A DNA stretch of 64,000 bases from UBA1127 sp965116355 (GTDB lineage: Bacteria > Chloroflexota > Dehalococcoidia > Lucifugimonadales > UBA1127): contig OZ220679.1 in NCBI GenBank assembly GCA_965116355.1, positions 1,426,001 through 1,490,000 of the forward strand, in the 5' to 3' direction. Shown one piece after another: positions 47,864 to 55,906 of the stretch. The position numbers were made by a program, and so were the translations under genes. Within the stretch, counting starts at the first letter, position 1; each line of letters opens with the position of its first letter. The notes below the pieces were generated by a model. The model saw nothing but the letters and a program-made list of their open reading frames with translations, made no database searches and had not been told where the DNA came from.

Positions 47864-48547
47864 GAGAATGCTTGCGGGACAAGTGCAATTGCACTGGTCT
47901 ATGCCTCTGCAACAAGAGACTCTCAGGCGTTGGAACCACATGCAACTCTTCTGCGCAAATGCACACTAATGTGGATTGGGGGGAACTCCCGTATCCCCTC
48001 CCGTCATCCATTGAGATGTTCCGTTAGTTACAATGAGTCATTTTGCACAGTAGAGCAAAGGGTTACTGTGGTGACATTCCCCTTTGATGCCAAGCCGACA
48101 GCTCTACTGCGGTATGCCATCGATCATTAGAGCATTGCGTGGGGCACCCCAACACTATCGGACTGTGCCCGTCCTGCACTCCCGTACCACACTCCCCCTG
48201 CCACCACCCCCGCGCGCATCCCCCGTCCGCCCCGCTACCCTCCCCCGCATGCAACACGAACACGCAGCCCCCGACAACTCCGACGAGTCGTTCCGAGTCG
48301 TAATCGGAAGTCGACTCCGTATCTGGCGGAGTCGTTTCCAGCTACGGATTGCCCGGCAGAGTCGTTTTTTTTTCGCGCTGGAACGACTCCGTCGCGCGTA
48401 TCTGGCGGAACGCCAAATCGTAGGGAAAGGAGACGACGCATTTAGTGGCACAATAGCTAGCAAAGAGAAGCCCGGACGGAGTCGGCCTGCTCCCCGGCGG
48501 GCCGTTCGCGCTGAGGCACTCGAAAGGGGTGAGCGGTATGCCCGCCC
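47864..48547. other. Intergenic region with short repeated GAGTCGTT motifs; no gene supported
   Basis: From 48281 to 48430 the octamers GAGTCGTT and AACGACTC recur (five places) and CGTATCTGGCGGA occurs twice (about 48319 and 48398), once within TTTTTTTTT-bordered sequence. An R1-like copy lies at 48502-48530. Frames of 60-100 codons here are repeats read as protein. No tRNA-like fold was seen. Confidence 0.4.
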
Positions 48548-49054
48548 CTACGCCCCCTGCGACGGCGGCGGCTCCTCCCCGGACACCTCGTCCGCCTCCG
48601 ACTCCCGCGGCGCGTCGAGCTCCCCCCGCGCCTTCCGACGGAAGTGCTGCACCACCGGCGACAGCACCGGCACGCCCACCCGGTACTTGCCCACCACCTG
48701 GAAGTACAGGTACTGCACCAGCCCCTGCAGCCCGCCCGTCTTGGGGATGAACGTCACCGTCCACCGCGTCCCGCCGCGCACCGTCTCGAAGGCGTCCTCC
48801 CGGTCCGCCCACGTCGACTCGATGGCCCGCATCGTGCGCAGGGCGGGGAAGTCGAACGCGCACCGCCAGAACACCTCCCCGTCGTCGTCCGGGTCGTGCG
48901 TGATCACGGCGCCGTCCGGCTCGGTCTCGATGGGCTCGCCGTACTTCTGCGCGAACAGCACCCGGTCGACGGGCCCCTCCGGCCCCACGGCGGTGACGTA
49001 CTCGTACACCTCCTCGATGGGCGCGGGCACCGTTGTGTGGAAGCTCAGCCTCAC
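48548..49054 (-). CDS. SRPBCC-family (START/polyketide-cyclase-fold) protein
   Basis: This 168-residue protein has a helix-grip fold: MRLSFHTTVPAPIEEVYEYVT at the start, FWRCAFDFPALRTMRAIESTW and GGTRWTVTFIPKTGGLQGLV in the strands, and a long C-terminal helix. The final 25 residues are acidic and extend beyond a minimal domain. Such proteins bind lipid-like ligands. It lies 15 bases after the reductase gene and may share its transcript. Confidence 0.85.
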   Translation of the reverse strand: MRLSFHTTVPAPIEEVYEYVTAVGPEGPVDRVLFAQKYGEPIETEPDGAVITHDPDDDGEVFWRCAFDFPALRTMRAIESTWADREDAFETVRGGTRWTVTFIPKTGGLQGLVQYLYFQVVGKYRVGVPVLSPVVQHFRRKARGELDAPRESEADEVSGEEPPPSQGA

Positions 49055-49069
49055 GTCGCGCCGTCCCGG

Positions 49070-49963
49070 CTACGCGTCCGGGAACCGCGCCTGCACGCCC
49101 GCCAGCGCCTCCAGCGCCTTCACGTACGCCTGCGTCCCCTCGTCGCCGTGCCCCTGCCCCTCGACGGCCCGGTACAGGTGGTGCACCAGCGGCGTCGTGA
49201 ACAGCGGCAGGTTCATCGCCGTCGCCGACTCCATGATCAGCCGCAGGTCCTTCTGCTGCAGCCGCACCATGAACCCCGGCGCGAAGTCGTCCTTCAGCAG
49301 CCGCGCCCCCAGGTTCTCGAGCTGCCACGAGTTCGCCGCGCCGCCCGTGACCGCCGAGAAGACGGCCTGCAGGTCCGCGCCCGCCTTCGCGCCGAACACC
49401 AGCCCCTCGCACACCGCCGCCATCGTCCCCGCGACGATCACCTGGTTCACCAGCTTGGTGACCTGCCCCATGCCCAGCTCGCCGCAGTACGTGATGCGCG
49501 TGCCCATCGCCTCCAGCGCCGGCCGCGCCACCTCGACGGCCTCCGGGTCGCCGCCCAGCATGATCGAGAGCGCCGCGTTCTGCGCCCCCAGCACCCCGCC
49601 GCTCACCGGCCCGTCCAGCATCGGCACGCCCCGCTCCCCCAGCGCCGCCCCCACCGAGCGCGTCACCTCCGGCGAGATCGTGCTCATGTCGACGACCACC
49701 GTCCCCGGCGCCGCGCCCTCGATGACGCCGCCCTCGCCCAGGATGACGGCCTGCACGTCCGGCGAGTCCGTGACCATCGTGATGACCACCTCCGCCCCCG
49801 ACGCCGCGTCCGCCGGCGACGCAGCAGCCGCGCCGCCGTCCGCCACAAAGGCGTCCACCTTCGACGCCGTCCTGTTCCACGCCCGCACGCTGTGCCCCGC
49901 CTTCAGCAAGTTCCGGCTCATGGGCGCACCCATCAACCCAAGCCCAACAAATCCAACCTTCAT
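49070..49963 (-). CDS. NAD(P)-dependent oxidoreductase, 3-hydroxyisobutyrate dehydrogenase/GarR-like
   Basis: This 297-residue enzyme of the beta-hydroxyacid dehydrogenase group has MKVGFVGLGLMGAPMSRNLL (NAD(P)-binding), DGPVSGGVLGAQNAAL (substrate-binding), GMGQVTKLVNQVIVAGT with catalytic Lys, and DFAPGFMVRLQQKDLRL. Tartronate-semialdehyde reductase, 3-hydroxyisobutyrate dehydrogenase and related enzymes share it. The next gene upstream is a GarL-like aldolase, which favours tartronate semialdehyde as substrate. The ATG at 49963 has GAGGGGAG seven bases upstream. Confidence 0.9.
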   Translation of the reverse strand: MKVGFVGLGLMGAPMSRNLLKAGHSVRAWNRTASKVDAFVADGGAAAASPADAASGAEVVITMVTDSPDVQAVILGEGGVIEGAAPGTVVVDMSTISPEVTRSVGAALGERGVPMLDGPVSGGVLGAQNAALSIMLGGDPEAVEVARPALEAMGTRITYCGELGMGQVTKLVNQVIVAGTMAAVCEGLVFGAKAGADLQAVFSAVTGGAANSWQLENLGARLLKDDFAPGFMVRLQQKDLRLIMESATAMNLPLFTTPLVHHLYRAVEGQGHGDEGTQAYVKALEALAGVQARFPDA

Positions 49964-49978
49964 GCTGTGTCTCCCCTC

Positions 49979-50105
49979 GTCGCCCCTGCGCAGGCAGGGG
50001 CCCCGACAAACACGACTCCCTCCCGCACCAACCCGTCGTTCCCGCGCAGGCGGGAACCCAGAGGCGCACAACCCCAACCCCGTTCGCCCTGAGCCTGTCG
50101 AAGGG
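49979..50105. repeat. Cluster of two R2 variants and one R1 repeat
   Basis: Copies lie at 49979-50004 (CGTCGCCCCTGCGCAGGCAGGGGCCCC), 50034-50059 (CGTCGTTCCCGCGCAGGCGGGAACCC) and 50080-50105 (CCGTTCGCCCTGAGCCTGTCGAAGGG), filling the gap between reductase and aldolase genes. Confidence 0.8.
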
Positions 50106-50108
50106 CGC

Positions 50109-50891
50109 CTACCCCCCGGCCTTCTCCCGCTCGCGGCAGCTGTTGATGTAGTTCCGCGCCCCCGCCGCCAGGAACGCCGGCGTGCCCGTCGCCAGGTACT
50201 GGTAGCCCACGTTGCGCCAGTGCTCGTACGCGTCGGCGTCCCGCGCGATGGTGCCCGCCCACTTGCCCGCCGCCACGGCCGCCTTGCCCACCTGCTCGAT
50301 GGCCTCCATCACCGCCGGGTGCTCCGGCTGCCCCGGGTACCCCATCGAGATCGACAGGTCCGTCGGCCCGACGAACACCAGGTCGACGCCCTCCGTCGCC
50401 ACGATGTCCGCCGCCGCCTCCACGGCCCGCGTCGTCTCGATCTGCACGCACAGGATCAGCTCCTCGTTGGCCAGCTTCACGTACTCGCCCAGCGGCATGC
50501 CGACGCCGTAGCCCGCCGCCCGCACGCCGGCCAGCCCCCGCAGCCCGGCGGGCGGGTACCGCACCGCGTCCACCGTCGCCCGCGCCTCCGCCGCCGAGTT
50601 CACCTGCGGGATCTGCGCCCCCATGACGCCCGTGTCCAGGTAGCGCAGGATGTTCTGCGGCGCGTTCAGCGCGATGCGGCACATCGTCGAGATGCCGACG
50701 GCCTCCGCCGCCCGCACCTGGTGCTCGCACGACTCCAGGTCGCTCACGCCGTGCTCCGCGTCGATGATGACGAAGTCCATGCCCAGGAAGCCCAGGATCT
50801 CGACGGCGTCGGCGGACGGTATCGAGTTGAACGCCCCGATGACGCCCTCGCCCTTCCGCAGCTTCGCCTTCAGCGTGTTGGTCCCAATCAT
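50109..50891 (-). CDS. HpcH/HpaI (GarL-like) class II aldolase
   Basis: This 260-residue TIM-barrel aldolase cleaves 2-keto-3-deoxy acids into pyruvate plus an aldehyde. FVIIDAEHGVSDLESCEHQVR (DxEHG motif), GAQIPQVNSAAEARATVDAVRYPPAGLRG and EELILCVQIETTRAVEAAADI (Glu metal ligand) are present, with FVGPTDLSISMGYPGQPEHP near the C-terminus. Adjacent GarR-like reductase suggests cleavage to pyruvate and tartronate semialdehyde, as in glucarate breakdown; no upstream dehydratase is in the window. GGAGGGACCGC precedes the ATG at 50891. Confidence 0.9.
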   Translation of the reverse strand: MIGTNTLKAKLRKGEGVIGAFNSIPSADAVEILGFLGMDFVIIDAEHGVSDLESCEHQVRAAEAVGISTMCRIALNAPQNILRYLDTGVMGAQIPQVNSAAEARATVDAVRYPPAGLRGLAGVRAAGYGVGMPLGEYVKLANEELILCVQIETTRAVEAAADIVATEGVDLVFVGPTDLSISMGYPGQPEHPAVMEAIEQVGKAAVAAGKWAGTIARDADAYEHWRNVGYQYLATGTPAFLAAGARNYINSCREREKAGG

Positions 50892-51003
50892 GCGGTCCCT
50901 CCGGTTCAGAGTGGAGTTGGCGCACGCCGACACAAGTCAAACGCGGGCCGGAAACACTGTATCCGAGGGGGGTTGCATGGGCAAGGGTGGGGGTGTCGAG
51001 CGC

Positions 51004-52374
51004 CTACGCCGCCCGCGCGCCGAGCCGCGCCCGCAGCGCCGCGACGTCGCGCTGCAGCGTCGCGTCCGACACGAGGCGCTGCGCCAGCCTGCCGACGGCC
51101 TGGTAGACCGTGCTGTGGTCGCGGCCGCCCATCGCCCGGCCGATCTCCGTCAGCGCCAGCCCCAGGTCCTCGCGCATGACGTACATCGCCAGGTGCCGCG
51201 CGTGCGATACGGTCCGCTCGCGCTTGGGGCCCTTCACCAGCGACGCCGTCGTGCCGAACAGCCGCGCCGCCTGCTCGATGACGCCGTCCGCCGTGTGCAC
51301 GACGGGCTCCCGCGGCTCCTCCAGCCCGCCCAGTGCCTGCTCGACGGTCTCCAGCGTGATGGGCCGGCCCGTCAGGTCGGCGTACGCCGAGAGCCGGTTC
51401 AGGCTGCCCTCCAGCTCGCGGACGCTCCGCCGTTCGACGCGCGCCAGCGCCTCCAGCGCCTCCGCCGGCACCGACGCGCCCAGCGACGCCGCCTTCGAGC
51501 GCAGGATGGCCATGCGCGTCTCCAGGTCCGGCGGCTGGATGTCCGCGATCAGCCCCCACTCGAAGCGCGACCGCAACCGGTCGTCCAGCGGCTTCAGCGC
51601 CCGTGGCGGGCGGTCGCTGGCCAGCACCACCTGCCGGCCCGAGTGGTGCAGCTCGTTGAAGATGTGGAACAGCCCCTCCTGCGTCTGCTCCTTGCCGCTG
51701 AGGAACTGCACGTCGTCCATCAGCAGCACGTCGGGGCGGCGGTAGCGCTCGCGGAACTCGCCCGCCCGGCCCTCGCGGATGCTCGTCACGAACTCGGTGA
51801 CGAATCGGTCGCTGCTGACGTAGAGCACGCGCAGCCCCCGTTCCAGCGCCCGGTGTCCGACCGCGTGCAGCAGGTGCGTCTTGCCGAGCCCCGGCGGCGA
51901 GTGCAGGAAGACGGGGTTGTACTTCTCGCCGGGGAACTCAGCCGCCGCCCGCGCCGCCGCCGCCGCGAGCTCGTTCGACGACCCGACGGTGAACCGGTCG
52001 AAGATGTAGCGTGGGTCCAGCGGCAGCTGCGCCGCTCCCGGCCCGACGACCCTCGGCGCGGGCGCGGGCGCGGCGTCCGGCGCTTCATACTCGACCCGCG
52101 CGTTCGCCGCGACCGCGTTGGCCGCCGACACCTCGAACCGCACGTCCAGCGGCGACCGCGACACCCGCTCCAGCGCCCGCTGCACGACGCCGCGCATCCG
52201 CTTGCCGAGGTACTCGGCCACGAAGGCCGTCGGCGCCCCGACGACGAGGCACTCGCCGTCCACGGCGATACCCACGGTCTGCTTCAGGAAGGTATCATAG
52301 CTCGGTCGGGCCACCTGCACCTGCAGGTCGCCGAGAGCTGCCTCCCAGAGCTTGCGCGGGTCCCTGTTGCTCAC
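51004..52374 (-). CDS. dnaA: Chromosomal replication initiator DnaA
   Basis: DnaA (456 residues) opens the origin. It has domain I (LWEAALGDLQVQVARPSYDTFLK), a Pro/Ala linker (about 85-120), the AAA+ domain with Walker A PPGLGKTHLLHAVGH and Walker B VLLMDDVQFL, and a C-terminal DNA-binding domain ending in IGRAMGGRDHSTVYQAVGRL (the DnaA signature). The start is a GTG at 52374 with AAGGA 8 bases ahead. It is flanked by an aldolase gene and, across a 407-base divergent spacer, fmt; dnaN and gyrB, the usual neighbours, are not here. Confidence 0.97.
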   Translation of the reverse strand: MSNRDPRKLWEAALGDLQVQVARPSYDTFLKQTVGIAVDGECLVVGAPTAFVAEYLGKRMRGVVQRALERVSRSPLDVRFEVSAANAVAANARVEYEAPDAAPAPAPRVVGPGAAQLPLDPRYIFDRFTVGSSNELAAAAARAAAEFPGEKYNPVFLHSPPGLGKTHLLHAVGHRALERGLRVLYVSSDRFVTEFVTSIREGRAGEFRERYRRPDVLLMDDVQFLSGKEQTQEGLFHIFNELHHSGRQVVLASDRPPRALKPLDDRLRSRFEWGLIADIQPPDLETRMAILRSKAASLGASVPAEALEALARVERRSVRELEGSLNRLSAYADLTGRPITLETVEQALGGLEEPREPVVHTADGVIEQAARLFGTTASLVKGPKRERTVSHARHLAMYVMREDLGLALTEIGRAMGGRDHSTVYQAVGRLAQRLVSDATLQRDVAALRARLGARAA

Positions 52375-52781
52375 GTTGAATATCCTTGCGGGGCGCTCAA
52401 TATTGGCGGCACGCGGCGCATACCGAGGCAACGGGTTGAGCGCTTGGGCTGCAGAGAATCTACCATTCACGCGGAGGGGCCTTCTAGGACAATGATTCGA
52501 GGTTTTGGCGCGTTTTGCCCGCTTTTCTCCGTTCTACTCGTACGTGCGGGCATGTTCTGTCATCGTCCAAAACAAATTTTTCCACGAATCGAATCGACTC
52601 AAAACACATACGATTCCCCGCAATGGGGCCTGCATTGCCGGGATCGGCAACGGGGGCGAATGCCAATGTTGCGTACTTGCAGACACATTGAGGCTAGCGG
52701 AATTACTCGCGGTGCAGCCGCCGGCCGCTCCGCCGTCACCGCGTCCCTTGGCGCGAAAAATGCTTTTGGGTGGAAACGGCC
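52375..52781. other. Divergent dnaA-fmt spacer; weak origin signals
   Basis: The region holds an AT-rich stretch around 52560-52620 and a DnaA-box-like TTTTCCACG at about 52578-52586 (two mismatches to TTATCCACA). Other boxes are not obvious, so origin function is not supported. It also contains repeated TTTTGGCGCG/TTTTGCCCGC-like strings near 52503-52525. Confidence 0.35.
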
Positions 52782-53717
52782 GTGAGAATCGTTTTCTTGG
52801 GGACGCCCGATTACGCCGTGCCGGTGTTGTCAAGCCTCTTTGACGCCGGTTATGAGGTCGCGGCGGTGGTCACCCAACCTGACCGCCCCGCCGGCCGCGG
52901 CCGCGCGCTGACGTCGCCCCCCGTCGCCGTCTGGGCCCGCGAGCGCGGCATCCCCGTCCTGCAGCCGCCGTCGCTCCGCCCGCCGGAGGTGGCCGAGGCG
53001 CTCGCCGCCCTCGCGCCCGAGGCAATGGTCGTCGCCTCCTACGGGCGCATCCTGCCCCCGGCGCTGCTGACGCTGGCGCCCCTCGGCTGCCTCAACGTGC
53101 ACCCGTCGCTGCTGCCCCGCCACCGCGGCCCCTCGCCCATCGCCGAGGCCATCCTCATGGGCGAGACGGTCACCGGCGTCACCATCATGCAGCTCGACGA
53201 GGGCACCGACACCGGCCCCGTGCTGGCGCAGCAGGAGGTGGAGATCGGCCCCGACGACACCGCCGGCGATCTGACGGCCCGCCTCTTCGCCCTCGGCGGC
53301 GCGCTGATGGCGAGGACGCTGCGCGAGTGGGCGGACGGCAGCATCGAGCCCGTCGCGCAGGACGAGACGCAGGCCACCTACAGCCGCAAGCTGGAGAAGG
53401 CCGACGGCGAGCTCGACTTCACCCGGTCCGCCGCGCACCTCCACAACCAGGTCCGCGCGATGGACCCCTGGCCGGGCGCCTACACAACGTTCAAGGGCGC
53501 CACGCTCAAGGTGCTCCGCACGTCGGCCCTTCCCGCGCCCGCCGAGGCGGCGCCACCCGGGACGGTCGTCGCCCTCGACGGCGCGCCCGCAGCCGTCGTC
53601 ACCGGCGACGGCGTCCTCGCCTTCCGCGAGCTCCAGCTGGAGGGCCGCCGCCCCACGGACGCTGAGTCCTTCCTCCGAGGCCGCCCGGACCTCCTCGGCG
53701 CCCGCCTGCCCGGCTAA
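52782..53717 (+). CDS. fmt: Methionyl-tRNA formyltransferase (Fmt)
   Basis: Fmt (311 residues) formylates initiator Met-tRNA. MRIVFLGTPDYAVPVLSSLF is the standard start; LNVHPSLLPRHRGPSPIAEA holds the catalytic Asn-His pair and TGVTIMQLDEGTDTGPVLAQ the catalytic Asp. The usual RGAAPIQ block is here RGPSPIAEA. The C-terminal domain (residues about 205-311) is the tRNA-binding barrel. The start is a GTG at 52782 behind GGTGGAAA. def is not adjacent. Confidence 0.95.
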   Translation: MRIVFLGTPDYAVPVLSSLFDAGYEVAAVVTQPDRPAGRGRALTSPPVAVWARERGIPVLQPPSLRPPEVAEALAALAPEAMVVASYGRILPPALLTLAPLGCLNVHPSLLPRHRGPSPIAEAILMGETVTGVTIMQLDEGTDTGPVLAQQEVEIGPDDTAGDLTARLFALGGALMARTLREWADGSIEPVAQDETQATYSRKLEKADGELDFTRSAAHLHNQVRAMDPWPGAYTTFKGATLKVLRTSALPAPAEAAPPGTVVALDGAPAAVVTGDGVLAFRELQLEGRRPTDAESFLRGRPDLLGARLPG

Positions 53718-53720
53718 CCC

Positions 53721-53853
53721 CCGTTTTACCGGCGAAAGCCGGTATCCAGGGATGTGGTCGAGGGCCGGTTCTTTCCCCTCGGAGGGAAGGTCAGGATGGA
53801 GGGCCGTTCGCCCTGACCCTGTCCTGAGACTTTCGAAGAAGCTTGTCGAAGGG
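53721..53853. repeat. R2 and expanded R1 repeats between fmt and ogt
   Basis: R2 at 53721-53751 is canonical. R1 at 53814-53853 reads CCGTTCGCCCTGACCCTGTCCTGAG...CTTGTCGAAGGG, the expanded type seen also in the SagB-type gene and at 25941. Confidence 0.8.
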
Positions 53854-53863
53854 CTTTACGCCC

Positions 53864-54382
53864 CTACAGCAGCCGCACCGCCCCCGACTCCAGCGCCAGC
53901 AGCGCGTCCTTCCGGTGCACCCCGCCGCCGTAGCCCGTCAGCCGCCCGTTCGCGCCGATGACCCGGTGGCACGGCACGATGATGGACACTGGGTTGCTCC
54001 CATTGGCCGCGCCCACCGCCCGGCTCGCCGCCGGCAGGCCGATGGCCGCCGCGATCGCGCCGTAGGAGCGCGTCTCGCCGTAGGGGATGGTCAGCAGCGC
54101 CTCCCACACCCGCCGCTGGAACGCCGTCCCCCGCATGTCCAGCGGCACGTCGAAGTCCTGCAGCTCGCCCGCGAAGTACGCGTCGAGCTGCTCCGCCGCC
54201 CGCGCGTTCCACTCGCCGCCCTCCTCGAACCGGGCGCCGTCGCGGGCCCAGCGGTCCAGGTCGGGCCGCCGCTGGTCCTCGGGCTTCACGCACGCCAGCC
54301 CCGTCGCGGAGCTCGCCAGCACGTACACGCCCAGCGGCGTCTCGCAGCGGTGCACAAAGATCGTCTCGCCCGTCGTCGCCAT
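53864..54382 (-). CDS. ogt: Methylated-DNA-protein cysteine methyltransferase (Ogt/AGT)
   Basis: This 172-residue repair protein transfers alkyl groups from O6-alkylguanine to its own Cys138 in SIIVPCHRVIG. GTAFQRRVWEALLTIPYGETRSYGAIAAAIG is the helix-turn-helix and Tyr region, and the C-terminus GGVHRKDALLALE is complete. The N-terminal domain is of the single-domain Ogt type rather than the Ada fusion. The ATG at 54382 lacks a strong ribosome site. It is flanked by R1 repeats and divergent from the aldolase gene. Confidence 0.95.
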   Translation of the reverse strand: MATTGETIFVHRCETPLGVYVLASSATGLACVKPEDQRRPDLDRWARDGARFEEGGEWNARAAEQLDAYFAGELQDFDVPLDMRGTAFQRRVWEALLTIPYGETRSYGAIAAAIGLPAASRAVGAANGSNPVSIIVPCHRVIGANGRLTGYGGGVHRKDALLALESGAVRLL

Positions 54383-54558
54383 GCCAGTCCCCCTCGGCTT
54401 GCTGCCCGCCAGCGTACCAGATTCCGCCCGCCGGGACTGCCCCAACCGCGAGAAATCCCTGCCGCGTTCGGGGGCGCGTCCGTCGCTTTTGGGGTATGAT
54501 GGGGGCGACTTCCCTTCTGCTGCGTGTGCGCACGCAACAACGGCATAGGAGGCTGAAT

Positions 54559-55596
54559 ATGGACATCGCCAAGCTTGCCGCCACCGCCAAGGCCCTCGTC
54601 GCTCCCGGCAAGGGCATCCTGGCCGCCGACGAAAGCTCCGGCACCATCAAGCGCCGCTTCGACTCCATCAACGTCGAGAGCACCGAGGAGAACCGCCGCG
54701 ACTACCGGGAGATGCTCTTCCGCACCATCGGCGTCGACGCCTACATCTCCGGCGTCATCCTCTACGACGAGACCATCCGACAGCCCGGCGCCGACGGCAC
54801 CCCACTCGTGCAGGTGCTCTCCAGCCGCGGCATCATCCCCGGCATCAAGGTCGACAAGGGCACCCAGCCCCTCTCCTTCTCGCCCAACGAGCTCGTCACC
54901 GAGGGCCTCGACGGCCTCGCGACGCGCCTGAACGAGTACCGCGAGCTGGGTGCGCGCTTCGCCAAGTGGCGCGCCGTCATCAACGTCGGCCGGGGCATCC
55001 CGACGGCCCGCTGCATCGAGGTCAACGCCCACGCGCTGGCCCGCTACGCAGCCCTCAGCCAGGCCGCCGACCTCGTCCCCATCGTCGAGCCCGAGGTCCT
55101 CATGGACGGCGACCACGACATCGACGCCTGCTACGACGCCACCAAGGCGACGCTGATCGAGACCTTCGCGCAGCTTGACCGGCAGGGCGTCTCGCTGGAG
55201 GGCATGCTGCTCAAGCCGAACATGGTCCTCTCCGGCTCCTCGGCGTCCGGCCGGGCCTCGGCGGAGACCGTCGCCGAGTACACCGTCGACTGCTTCAAGC
55301 GCACGATCCCGGCCGCCATGCCCGGCATCGTCTTCCTCTCCGGCGGCCAGAGCGACGACGAGGCGACGGTCAATCTGAACGCCATCAACGTCCTCGCCGC
55401 GAAGGTGGGCGCGCCGTGGACCATCAGCTACTCCTTCGGCCGCGGCCTCCAGAGCGCGCCGCTGAAGGCGTGGGCGGGCCAGGCCGCGAACGTCTCAGCC
55501 GCGCAGGCCGCCTTCCACCACCGCGCCCAGCTCACCAGCGCCGCCCAGCAGGGCAAGTACACCCCCGCCATGGAGGGCGCAGCCGCCGCAGTGTAG
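54559..55596 (+). CDS. Fructose-bisphosphate aldolase class I
   Basis: This 345-residue enzyme is a class I (Schiff-base) aldolase of the animal/plant-like type, converting fructose-1,6-bisphosphate to DHAP and GAP. KGILAADESSGTIKRRFD, LYDETIRQ and GIIPGIKVDKGTQ are conserved in the family and Schiff-base Lys219 is in EGMLLKPNMVL. VFLSGGQSDDEATVNLNAIN is the C-terminal phosphate block. GGAGG is seven bases before the ATG at 54559. It complements glpX (class II FBPase) found 4.2 kb downstream. Confidence 0.95.
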   Translation: MDIAKLAATAKALVAPGKGILAADESSGTIKRRFDSINVESTEENRRDYREMLFRTIGVDAYISGVILYDETIRQPGADGTPLVQVLSSRGIIPGIKVDKGTQPLSFSPNELVTEGLDGLATRLNEYRELGARFAKWRAVINVGRGIPTARCIEVNAHALARYAALSQAADLVPIVEPEVLMDGDHDIDACYDATKATLIETFAQLDRQGVSLEGMLLKPNMVLSGSSASGRASAETVAEYTVDCFKRTIPAAMPGIVFLSGGQSDDEATVNLNAINVLAAKVGAPWTISYSFGRGLQSAPLKAWAGQAANVSAAQAAFHHRAQLTSAAQQGKYTPAMEGAAAAV

Positions 55597-55617
55597 TCAG
55601 TCAAACCCAAGCGCACA

Positions 55618-55652
55618 AGAGAAGCGGGCAGCGTCACGCGGCCCGCTTCTCT
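55618..55652 (+). terminator. Intrinsic terminator after the aldolase gene
   Basis: AGAGAAGCGGGC pairs with GCCCGCTTCTCT around an 11-base loop, 21 bases past the stop, followed by CTCGTC. The T tract is weak. Confidence 0.65.
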
Positions 55653-55660
55653 CTCGTCAC

Positions 55661-55692
55661 CGCCATTCCCGCGAAGGCGGGAATCCATTGGG
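55661..55692. repeat. R2 repeat, CGCCATTCCCGCGAAGGCGGGAATCCATTGGG variant
   Basis: It lies in the aldolase-TPR gene gap; a fragment (CAGGAATCCAGGG) follows at about 55700. The remaining spacer to 55906 is AT-rich with no frame worth calling. Confidence 0.8.
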
Positions 55693-55906
55693 CGAGTCAG
55701 GAATCCAGGGCAGAAACCAAGTCTGACCCAAATCTGATACTTGTCACTTGATGTGGCTATGTGATGATTCGGCTGGCAAGGGGCCTGACCATACCGCAAC
55801 CTTGATGAACCTATGCATCATTCCAACCTCAACAACCTACAGAGTCATCCCAAGAAAGTGAGACTGTAAGAGGTGCAAGTGCGGCTCCGAGTGGCAGCGC
55901 ACGCCC

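Noticed and set aside
48084..51179. A 1031-codon plus-strand frame
   Set aside because: It is antisense to three well supported genes (SRPBCC, GarR-like, GarL-like) and has shadow composition.
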